NCBI GenBank assembly: GCA_020466095.1
Contig: CM035808.1
Location: 7,099,633-7,163,632, forward strand
Source of the DNA: Chlorops oryzae
Lineage: Eukaryota > Arthropoda > Insecta > Diptera > Chloropidae
Length of the DNA: 64,000 nt
Direction: 5' to 3'
The first letter of the stretch is position 1, and each line of letters opens with the position of its first letter. The position numbers and the translations under genes are program-made. The notes under the pieces are model-generated. The model had not been told where the DNA came from. It did no database searches and worked only from the letters and a program-made list of their open reading frames with translations. This document shows positions 11,801-18,899 of this stretch, one piece after another.

Positions 11801-14356
11801 ATTCAAAAAACCAATTTGAGTGGTCGGAAAAGTAGAATTAATAATTCTCCATTAAGCTAACAATCTCTTACATTCGTGCACACTATTTGTTCAATCTTGT
11901 TGATGTGTAGTTGATGCTGTTGTCGTTTTGTGCTGTGCTGTTATCGTGATCGTTATTGAAAGGTAAAACCAACGATTTTAATTAATCCAAAATTTCTAAA
12001 ACGATTTTTCGTATTCCCTTCTCTTTTATTAATGAATAACAGAAAGAAGAAGAAGATGATGATAATGATGATGATGATGATGATGATGAGACGATGATCA
12101 TCAGGAAGAACAGCAGCAGCAGCAGCTATACAACAGTAATCATCGACAAGATCGACAGAAATTGTGTATCAAGGAAGCAAAAATTGCTAGAAATGATTTA
12201 AGGCGAATGCTACAAATGAAAAACATGGAGAAAATCAATAGTTCTAGGAAAACTGAAGAGATTTCCGGTGTAAACACGATTTGTACATCAACACCTCGCA
12301 AAAGGCGTAACCGAGCATTTGAGAGAAGAGTTCTGATCAAAGAAATCCAACGAGAGCCAACATCAGCAGAATCATCAGCTATTGATAGATTAAGTTCATG
12401 TGAAATAACACCATTGAATATAAGTGTTATTGAAACACCACCAACATTGGGCAACATACGAAGTAGACGACGCCGGTCAATAACTTTCGTTAAATGTGCA
12501 GCAAATGCGAAAAGATTATCGGGAAGATCTTCGATTGGTGTGGCGATCACAGAACTGCAACGTCGCATTCGAAAGGGAGCGCGACGTGAACGAACACCAG
12601 GCACTAGACCTTCGCTTTGTGTGAATAAGAATCTTTATGCGAGCAAAGTCAATACTCCACAACGTGGTGCAATTCGAGATTTGAAGCGTATCATGGGACG
12701 CAAAAACCGAATATTGCGTTTCGATAAACAGCGTATGCTGCTAGTCGACAACAATACGAGTTCCTCAAATGCAGAAATTTCCGATACAGACATCGAATAC
12801 ACTGAGGAACAAAATGTAGTTGAAGAAGAAAATATTTCACTTGTCGATGATGCAACATTTGCTATGGAAAAAAATATCAATCACAACAACACTACGTTGG
12901 TTGTGACAACGAACAAAATCGAAGCATGTGGAAAGCACGAAAAAGCTTATATTAAAGAGAAAGATGACGGGGTAAGATTAGAAAAAGCAACACGTATCGA
13001 ACTGGATACTACTACCGACGTTTCCTCAGCTTTGGCAATAGCCAATAGCGATACGAAAATAATTCCCGTATCAATTATCGGCTCAGTTCGATACGAAAAA
13101 CAAGTTGAGAAAATGCAGGAAGAGGAGAGATTCTCTGAATACGGTTCAAGTACCAAACGATTTGAACAGTTATTAAAGGAAACAGTTTCTCAAGCTCCAT
13201 TCGAGATACGCAGCATGCGTTTGAGTTCAATTGGTGCATCGCACTCTGATAGTGGTATGACATCGAGATCGACATCGACAGCAACATCGACAGCAAACAT
13301 CTACAACGAATTCATTGTCAGTTGAACATGCGAACGACGATCGACTCAATTCGCATTCTTCGAATATTGACTTTTTTGGAATGACTCCAAATAATCCAAC
13401 AAATTCCAAAACGTGCGATACGTCGTCGTACACTACCGTAAAAGCAACGCCACACCAATCGCCAGTATCGCCGTCACCGTTACAACAGCCTTCACGGACA
13501 ATATATGGTGCCAGTGTTATATTTAATCCTCGTATTCCAAATGTCGATGGTCTGCGTGTTCGAAAATCCTCCATATATTTCAAAAATCCCAAATGTTCGA
13601 CATTCCGATCTAGCTATGGTCGTTTGAGTGCCATCGGTTCAAACAACACATATCCAGCTAGCTTCTCGCAAGAAGGCGGCGATCTCATTCTTGTAACGAA
13701 TCAAACTATAACGCTCTACGATCTCATTTGCATGTGGCATCAAATGAACGTTTGGACGCGTCTATTAATTTTCGTCATCGTCTCTGGGTCCATAGGTGCA
13801 TTTTTAATGCTAATGGGCTACCTTTACTTAAATCGTTAATTCGGAAAGAGGCTCTATAGTCCGTCTGATGAAGATATTTTCTTATTATGTATATGTTTAA
13901 ACCGTATGTCAACATACATTCTTCATAATCGTTTGTTATCGTATTTTTGTCCCGCTTATTTGTTTCTCTAAGTGACATGTATTAAAATAAAAATGTTTAA
14001 AAAATCTATAATTATTATTGACGTGCGTGTGTGAGGTAAGGGGGAGAAATGATTGAATACCTGCGTTAAAAGGTTCCAAACTCTTTCGTAAGAACTATCA
14101 TGAACTTTGATTTTCCTAACAAAAAAAAAAATATATATAACTAGGACAATATAATTTGACTTATCGACTTCTCAATAAGAGAGAGTACATTATTACACGT
14201 TTGAATTTTCAAATATAATTTTCGTTACTTAATATAAACTTATTTCCATTTCAAATATGATTCTTCGAATTTATTTAATAATCAAATGATTTTAATTATT
14301 TTCAGAACTCTCCACCCAAGCGTCGACTGAGTAGTATTTTCAAGAGAAAAGCCTGA
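2..14356 (+). CDS. mud: NuMA/Mud-type spindle-orientation protein, 3' part of gene
   Basis: The gene enters open at the left edge, so its 5' end lies outside the window. Coding exons I can place are 2-2855, 6480-6575, 6695-7009, 8510-8609 and 9185-9478, then either 12043-13839 or 14306-14356. Most junction phases match (0, 0, 2, 0, 0). The product is about 950 residues of coiled coil followed by low-complexity Ser/basic segments. The exon at 8510 reads PEELQHRNSLLPPHLKSAY, which matches the ELQxRNxxxPPHLKxxY segment in the C-terminal region of vertebrate NuMA. In flies the NuMA counterpart is Mud, which links Pins to dynein at the cortex and orients the mitotic spindle; Mud isoforms with C-terminal membrane segments are known. 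Six single-base-type frame breaks interrupt the frame (near 495, 855, 1910, 6870, 12088 and 13315), while all splice sites look usable. Either consensus indel errors or an ageing copy could explain this. Confidence 0.78.
3049..3208. repeat. 160-bp foldback MITE
   Basis: Imperfect terminal inverted repeats of about 30 bases (TAATTTTAAGG...GCTGTTCC and its complement GGAACAGTAGC...CCTTAAAATTA) bound the segment. The interior holds two tandem copies of a unit with core AGAGGATATCCTCACGA, itself partly palindromic. It has no coding capacity. It lies in the first mud intron of the window. Confidence 0.6.
3341..4164. mobile_element. 824-bp piggyBac-like MITE (TTAA flanks)
   Basis: The ends are AGCAGGGACC and its exact complement GGTCCCTGCT. 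Each is directly flanked by TTAA (3337-3340 and 4165-4168), the target site typical of piggyBac elements. The interior is AT-rich with poly-A/T runs and no protein, so it is a non-autonomous copy. The terminal bases are not the CCC start seen in most piggyBac elements, so the superfamily call rests on the TTAA flanks. Confidence 0.6.
4377..4520 (+). repeat. dispersed repeat, copy 1 of 2
   Basis: About 140 bases align with 17030-17172. Shared words include TATTTGCCTCGAAAA, AAATTAATGAA-like and TTTTACTTTTAAGGGAA-like stretches. No TIR or ORF was found; it is an unclassified interspersed repeat. Confidence 0.5.
4528..5167. mobile_element. 640-bp TIR element, TACCCTGCAGG ends
   Basis: The left end TACCCTGCAGG is matched by CCTGCAGGGTA on the right. 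The flanks are ATTAAC on the left and TTAAGG on the right, so a TTAA-like target is possible. No ORF. It sits in the mud intron. The TIR is short, so the boundaries are good but the family is open. Confidence 0.45.
5800..5979 (+). CDS. possible alternative last exon or nested small membrane protein
   Basis: The exon begins after a strong acceptor (long T tract then ATACCAG) in phase 0. It could therefore be spliced directly from the mud donor at 2855, ending the coiled coil with 59 residues and a stop. The peptide starts STASHAIENGK, has one clear membrane segment (YTSIVVIAPVCVALCMHAYM) and ends RAKNPAFY. Codon use looks protein-like, unlike the flanking intron. Alternatively, an ATG at 5725 gives an independent 84-residue protein, but then its N-terminus would be translated from the poly-T tract, which fits a splice tract better. 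I do not recognise the sequence. AATAAA near 6362 could end such a transcript. Confidence 0.45.
   Translation, partial: STASHAIENGKLWKSRVKSCLKYTSIVVIAPVCVALCMHAYMRYNDYELQIRAKNPAFY
6480..6575 (+). CDS. mud: mud exon, end of coiled coil
   Basis: This is a 32-codon exon between acceptor TTTGTAG and donor GTAAAT, phase 0 on both sides. It joins the upstream exon to read KMKNKM-KVLYTEEVTKMKAK. The peptide continues the heptad pattern of the rod. Confidence 0.75.
6695..7009 (+). CDS. mud: mud exon, rod-to-tail transition
   Basis: The exon starts after CTTCAAG (phase 0) with coiled coil (NAKYQEHIKKLSNELMTL) and passes into a Ser/Asn-rich tail. The first frame stops at a TAG near 6894. The neighbouring frame, entered at about 6870, reads TIPRISSSQSIHKNLG and then the acidic EDEEGEIFNNTYLADMKNGR, and runs open to the donor GTAAGT at 7010 in phase 2. 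That phase fits the next exon, so one base is probably missing or extra near 6870. The acidic, FNN-containing stretch is a candidate partner-binding segment; that is inference. Confidence 0.68.
7208..7774 (+). mobile_element. 5'-truncated LINE (RNase H end) with 13-bp target duplication
   Basis: The insert 7221-7761 is flanked by identical TAGGAGGAGGTTT at 7208-7220 and 7762-7774, the mark of target-primed insertion. It keeps only the 3' end of a LINE of an RNase H-bearing clade. The ORF (about 7227-7667) has TGHCLIGRHAERLG and CRSCRSEEEEETVSHLMCHCP, the Cys-His tail that follows RNase H in these elements. The 3' UTR ends in TAACC repeats. It lies in a mud intron in sense orientation. The perfect duplication and intact reading frame point to a recent insertion. 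Confidence 0.85.
8175..8337 (+). repeat. 25-bp minisatellite
   Basis: About six tandem copies of a 25-base unit built from GTGGGATGATGATGATGATA plus TGAGG. ORFs on both strands here are by-products of the array. The flank (about 7850-8160) holds several CCGGCCGGATA-like words, suggesting an old TIR element. Confidence 0.8.
8510..8609 (+). CDS. mud: mud exon with NuMA ELQ-RN-PPHLK motif
   Basis: Acceptor TTCTTGTAG and donor GTAAGC bound a 100-base exon, entered in phase 2 and left in phase 0. It encodes PEELQHRNSLLPPHLKSAY followed by an acidic tail (CEDEVK). Human NuMA has ELQQRNRVCPPHLKTCY in its C-terminal tail, and this is the best family evidence in the gene. If the donor is ignored, the frame stays open to 8778 through a Gln-rich tail ending NRQSFSKS, so a retained-intron isoform with its own stop is possible. 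Confidence 0.75.
9185..9478 (+). CDS. mud: mud tail exon (Ser/Pro-rich)
   Basis: The exon lies between acceptor GTTTCTCAG and donor GTAAGC, phase 0 to phase 0, 98 codons. The peptide includes KKLIGVTHYRKPGPPTPSKN and KTPARFGFFSSRFSLG, with many Ser/Thr-Pro sites of the kind phosphorylated in mitosis. It ends NNNNTTRDE. It can be joined in phase to either 12043 or 14306, so it is the branch point for the two C-termini. Confidence 0.75.
9723..10021. mobile_element. MITE interrupted by a second MITE
   Basis: The outer element has TIRs around CATGCTCTAGAAATCGAATCC on the left and a complementary GGATTCTATTTCTAGAGC on the right. An uninterrupted copy (about 122 bp) occurs at 35119-35240. The inner element at 9800-9967 has perfect 19-base TIRs (GGGGTATTCACAAAGGCGT) and a TA target duplication, as in Tc1/mariner-type MITEs. 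The inner one landed inside the outer one, so it is younger. The whole lies in the long mud intron. Confidence 0.75.
10056..10187. mobile_element. 132-bp foldback MITE
   Basis: Ends TATAGGG/CCCTATA, with inner inverted arms CTGTCAGAAATGAAA and TTTCATTTCTGACAG. Flank and end bases suggest a TA target. No ORF. Confidence 0.6.
10371..10700 (+). repeat. dispersed repeat with hairpin head, copy 1
   Basis: It starts with the hairpin ATACCCGACAC...GTGTCGAGGGTAT and continues with shared words (AATGATCAGCGTCACC, TGTCTGTCC-type T/C words, GGTACCTCCAGTACTAGG). Related copies are at 20094-20760 and 43513-43975. Drosophila genomes carry repeats of similar style. No ORF; the superfamily is unknown. Confidence 0.6.
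10701..12042. other. intron sequence without recognised features
   Basis: AT-rich mud intron DNA. I see no exon, long TIR or tandem repeat in it. A pyrimidine-rich stretch precedes the acceptor AATAACAG at 12041-12042. Confidence 0.5.
12043..13839 (+). CDS. mud: mud last exon A: long tail with C-terminal membrane anchor
   Basis: The exon is entered in phase 0 as KEEEDDDN followed by an Asp run from GAT repeats. The frame then slips by one base near 12088 into DDDHQEEQQQQQLYNSNHRQ and runs open to 13325. A second one-base slip near 13315 (NEFIVS to VEHANDD) leads to the final part, which stops at 13839. The tail is basic and Ser/Thr-rich with RRR clusters (RSRRRRSITFVK, RRIRKGARRER). It ends in one strong hydrophobic segment (RLLIFVIVSGSIGAFLMLMG) only a few residues from the stop, a tail-anchor arrangement. 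Both slips sit in or next to short repeats, which favours sequence error. This isoform should be tethered to the nuclear envelope or ER; that is inference. Confidence 0.72.
13986..13991 (+). terminator. polyadenylation signal after membrane-anchor exon
   Basis: AATAAA, overlapping an ATTAAA, about 147 bases after the stop at 13839, at a normal distance for a short 3' UTR. Confidence 0.5.
14306..14356 (+). CDS. mud: mud last exon B: short basic tail, no membrane anchor
   Basis: Acceptor ATTTTCAG followed in phase 0 by 16 codons, NSPPKRRLSSIFKRKA, and TGA. Joined to the exon ending at 9478 it gives RDE-NSPPKRRLSSIFKRKA. The SPxKRR and KRK basic clusters look like a nuclear localisation or microtubule-contact tail. 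Choosing this exon skips the anchor exon completely, giving a soluble isoform. AATAAA at 14372 follows closely. Confidence 0.65.
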   Translation, partial: NSPPKRRLSSIFKRKA

Positions 14357-14371
14357 AGTGCAGAGTAAGAA

Positions 14372-14377
14372 AATAAA
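14372..14377 (+). terminator. polyadenylation signal after short-tail exon
   Basis: AATAAA only 15 bases after the TGA at 14356. It supports a real 3' end here, although the spacing is short. Confidence 0.4.
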
Positions 14378-14689
14378 TCCATTCATTTAGAATTGTATAT
14401 ATTCTTCCACTATTTACTTATTTATTAACTTATTTTATCAATTATAATAAAAAATGTAAATTCTCTACAGAATTTTCCATCGCAAATGTTTAAAAGGTAT
14501 TTGTTTGGAGAAGTTTTTTTTCTTTTCTGTTGAGTTATTTCCATTAGGATTAAGGTGAATTGCGCGGTGATCAATGCGACTGAAAAAGATTTGAAGTATT
14601 CAGAATCAAACACGCAATTAAAATATTCAATCTCTAAAAAAAAAATATTAAGAATTTAATTTAAAAAGAATCAACTTTAGACCGATTAA

Positions 14690-15429
14690 GGGGGTCTTCT
14701 CATTGAGCAACTTTTTTTTTCGACTTTTTTTTTTTGCATTTATTTATAGCTTGGGTAGTTGTGAATATGCCCCTAAAAGGATTTTTTGAAATTCGAAATA
14801 GTTTAGAGGATATAGCCTTCTTTGTCGAGCAAGATCTGCGCTAAAACGAGTAATTTTTGCGTTGCTTCAAACTTTAAACGCGTTTATCTCGAAACCACGT
14901 TTTTCGAACTGGCGGCCATGATATCTCCAGTTCAACTGAACCGATTTTCATGAAACAAAGTGGAATCGACGCAGAATTGTCACCATTCTCGGGTGAACCT
15001 CGACCATAATTGAAAAAAAATTTTTTACTATTTTTTTTTTTACACTAAACTACAAAAAAAAAAGCCCGAAATTGAAAATTTTTTTTGAATGGCCGCCATT
15101 TTGTCAAAAAAAAATCACAAAATTAAGCTTGAGGTTCACCCGAGAATTACATCTATACTGATTATAACCTCGTTTTTTTTTCCATTTCGGACGCTCCGGA
15201 GACCCGGAATCGTGGCCGCCGTGACGGCACCTTTTTTTTTCACCACCAACTTTGAAGTCTCATTACTTTTTGAACAGCCCACGTATCGAGGTAAAAATTT
15301 TTTTTTTATTTACTTTGAACCTTTTGTAATACAATAAATAAAAAAAGTTTTCAATTATTCTTTGCGTTTTCAAATAAGAATTTTTTTAAAAAGGGTCCAA
15401 AAAACGGGTTTTCAATGAGAAAGACCCCC
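14690..15429. mobile_element. 740-bp TTAA element, copy 1
   Basis: TIRs GGGGGTCTTCTCATTGA and TCAATGAGAAAGACCCCC (one extra A) lie between TTAA at 14686-14689 and 15430-15433, as in piggyBac elements. The interior contains GGCGGCCATGATATCTCCAG and poly-T tracts, with no protein. A near-identical copy is at 27543-28271. Confidence 0.75.
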
Positions 15430-15433
15430 TTAA

Positions 15434-16161
15434 CTCTTTCAACTTCATTCAGTAATTGCGATGGTTTTTAAGGATTCCAACAATCTAGCATTTTACCCAT
15501 CACCACTCAAGCTCTTGCTAAAAAAAAGAAAAATATATTTTTATCTTAGATAAATTATCTATATTTGTGACATTTGAGATTAGTCATAAGAATGGTTTGC
15601 TAAGCTTCCAAGTTCTCTGGTATTCGATAAGTAAAAACAAAAACCGGTTTCAAGTTCAATAATACTGATGCTAATGGACTTTATCGAAACTGTTTTCCAG
15701 GTGAATGCGCATTACCAATCTCTTCTTATGAAGGAAATGTGCTAGTTTAAAAAAATTCTTTTAGTTAATAAATAAATACTATAATAAATAGTACTTAACA
15801 AGAAAATTCATAATAAGCTAATAATGAATATAGAAGTTTGTAATTTTTAGTTGACTTATCTGGAAGAGAAAGCATATTTAAATACCATTCAAAAGAAGGG
15901 GGCTTGGCAATGCAAACCAAAAAAAAGAAATGAAAAACAAAACCTAAACTGGGTGACCTTTTAGAAGTGTAAACAAGAAAAATATTTTCGATATATTTAA
16001 TTATATTCAAAGCCGGTTATACTTAGCAGAGGCTGGCTTTGCAGTAAACAAAACTTATTGCTCCATCAAACGTAATTGGAATATTGTGCATAGTTATTCA
16101 TATATAAATCGAACAGCATGCTTAACAATTATTAAAATATAGAAATGCAATGCGAAGTTAA
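15434..16161. other. intergenic AT-rich DNA, nothing recognised
   Basis: No supported ORF, RNA gene or repeat was found between the TTAA element and the next MITE. Confidence 0.4.
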
Positions 16162-16312
16162 CCCTCTAATTCCTGGCTCCGTCTCTAGACGGACTAGTTT
16201 TGAACAAATTACCAAAAAAAAGTCTTAATAATTTCAGAATCATGTTTTTCTACCCGAAAAACTTTCTTATCTGAACATTTCAGTGAAAAAAAAAATTTGT
16301 GGCATTGGAGGG
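16162..16312. mobile_element. 151-bp piggyBac-like MITE
   Basis: TTAA at 16158-16161 and 16313-16316 flank ends starting CCCTCTAATTCC and ending GGCATTGGAGGG. The CCCT start and TTAA duplication fit piggyBac. No ORF. Confidence 0.6.
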
Positions 16313-16853
16313 TTAATAAGGAAAAGTTGCCCGGACAAAGTCAAAAATACAATGCGAATTTTTTTTTTTTTTTTTTTTGTGCTAAACATGTATGGAATAT
16401 ATTACTTTGTTTTTTTGTAGATCATAATTCCCAAAATTTGATTTGATAATGTCATAATCTAGGTAGTTGGGCAGTTGATTCAGAATGAATATGAGTATTC
16501 GCTAATCAATTTGTATGGTCATATAAGATGACCCAAATAGAATTTTGACGGAACTAATTAGTTTATGTTTTGACAAATGATTGTGTCGTGTTTATTTACA
16601 ATACTTTCGAGTGGCATTATCTGTAAATTTTTAGCTTGGTTTTGGCAAATCATCACATGGCAAAACGATTCTTTTCTAAGAATTGTTTATTTGTTTTTAA
16701 GTTTAATTTGAAAAAATTAATTCAATACTGCTACGTTTTTTTTTTATATTATAGAAAAATAAGTTTTAGTTATCAAGTATCAACTTTCTTCTACGCTTTA
16801 GCAATGACTTGACGTCATTTATTCTTAAATTTTTAACATTTTTTTAATTACTA

Positions 16854-16993
16854 TACATTGTACTCTCTCCTTGCGGATAATCCTCTTAAATGGACACTTT
16901 TTGGGAATGCTTTAGTGTTCCTAATTTTCAAATAATTTCCTCTTTAGCGGACACCTCTGTTAAGAGGACATATTTTACGGTCCGCTTATTGTA
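16854..16993. mobile_element. pogo/Tigger-like MITE, GTACTCTCTCC family
   Basis: It begins TACATTGTACTCTCTCCTTG and carries GGACAC and CCTCTTAA words. These are shared with copies at 47879-48000, 49584-50718 and 52036-52196. The ends resemble the CAGT... TIRs of pogo-type elements. The right end is blurred here. Confidence 0.5.
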
Positions 16994-17029
16994 AGAAATT
17001 CATAGAACACAATAGGGGGTTTCCATTAA

Positions 17030-17172
17030 ACATGTATTTGCCTCGAAAAACTCCAAAGCTCGTACATCAAGAAGGCTGAAAAAATTAATGAATGAAGAAA
17101 CTTTGTATGAAAAATTTAACGCTTCTGTTTTTTTTTTTCTTCAAGTTTTTTACTTTTAAGGGAATATCCTAA
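17030..17172 (+). repeat. dispersed repeat, copy 2 of 2
   Basis: Aligns with 4377-4520 over about 140 bases (ATTTGCCTCGAAAA, TTTGTATGAA, TTTTAAGGGAA). Unclassified. Confidence 0.5.
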
Positions 17173-18899
17173 ATACAATTTGCGAAAATAGGGGGTAAAA
17201 ATCTTCTTAAATAAACTTTTTGTGAGGAAATAAATCAACCAGAAGAAAAATCAGAGCATGAACCGAGCAGAGCACAAAGAAGAAAGTGATGAATAGGGCG
17301 AGAGAAAATATTTAAATTCAGCACCTAAATGTATGCTTTTGATTATTTAGAAACGAAATTCTATTATCTTATAAGCCCTTACCAAAGGCTCATAATTAAG
17401 GCTCTAAGAAGATTAATACAATTTCTAAAATCCTTTCTCACAGTGTCCTTAAATGGGCACAGCTTCAAGAACGAACGGATTTCTGGCTATTGGAATTACT
17501 CATAAAATTTATAAGCATACTTTTAGGTGCTCAATTAAAATTTTTTCAGTTGCTCAAGTATGATTAATCATGTTTATAAAAAAGAAGCATTCTCTAAACC
17601 TAATCTCGGTCTGAATGATTATTCGATTGAACGATTCACTTAATCGGTTTCTTCCATTTTGCTTGTGCACTTAAAAAAAATCCTAATAGAGTTTCATCTA
17701 TTTCAAGTCGGATTCTTCAAACGAATATTTTGTTCTTCAATAAAAAAAATAAAAATAAAAATAAAAAAATTTTAATGCAAATTATATCGAAAATTTAAAT
17801 AAAATTATTCGAAAGCCGGGCTTTGACCACAAACTCGGGTGTTTTTTTTCTTTGTTTTGCCAAAAATAAAACCTACATAAAAAAAGTTGTAAAAATATTT
17901 AAAATTCATGAAACAAGTGTGCTGAAGAATATGAACGAAATGGAACATACACACTGGGCTTTTAAATGAAATTAAAACAAGACTGCTGCATGCTCTGTTT
18001 TTTTTTTTTTTTTGCCGTTGACTGGTAAATATTGCTCCATATTAACGTATCACGCCATATCGAAAAATTTGAATACTGGTTTTAGTGGAAAAAATTCATA
18101 TATTTTGATTTCAAGCAACTGTGATTATTGTACATGTGATGTCTTTCATTGTTGTTTGTTGTTGTTGTTATCGCCGCTATTGCTGCGCACTAACCAGAGA
18201 GTAAAATATAAAAAAATAAAAAAATTGTCGCAACTACAGCGAAAAGGATTTTAAGCCATGTAGCAATATACTATCAGACAGAAACTTAAAGCACAAACTT
18301 GAATGAACTTGTGCAGTGTTAAATAAAAAATAAAAAATAAAAATATCGAGGGGAAAATATTGTTTAGAATTCGATTTCAAAGCCGACTTTGACGGTCGTC
18401 GTGCCTTTCTCAGCTTTGTGGAGCAGCAGAATCAATAAAAGCTTCAACCACCACTCTTTGAAGATTAGTCTCTCTACCTCACTCAAGAATTCAACACTAA
18501 ACTAACCAACTAGCTAACCAGGGGCGGCCAATCGTACCAAAAACAAGAATATTATAAAAACGTGTACCGGAGCTGGAGGTTGATACAAAATTATACAGTC
18601 TTCTACAGAATTATTCTATTGAAATAATTTCGAAACGTAAAATGAATGTGAATTTAAAAAATCGATCAGTTTGGCTCATTCTAAATGATAAAAAATAAAA
18701 ATAAAAAAATTACAATTTGATATTTAGCTAAAAGAGAATTCTAAGGTATCCCCGAAACTGGGTGTGAAAACTCTGAAACTTTCCACATTGGTTAAAATAA
18801 AATTAAAGTTCATAAGAAAAACAGTTCAATTTGAGAGAATTTTGAGATAAACTAAAAAAAAAAAGAAGAAAAAATTCCTCATCAGCTTTGTGTGTGATA
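17173..18899. other. upstream region of the tyrosine aminotransferase gene
   Basis: AT-rich intergenic DNA with A-rich runs, e.g. around 17740-17770. I see no supported gene. It presumably contains the promoter and 5' UTR of the gene whose ATG is at 18900, but I cannot place a TATA box or Inr with confidence. Confidence 0.4.
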
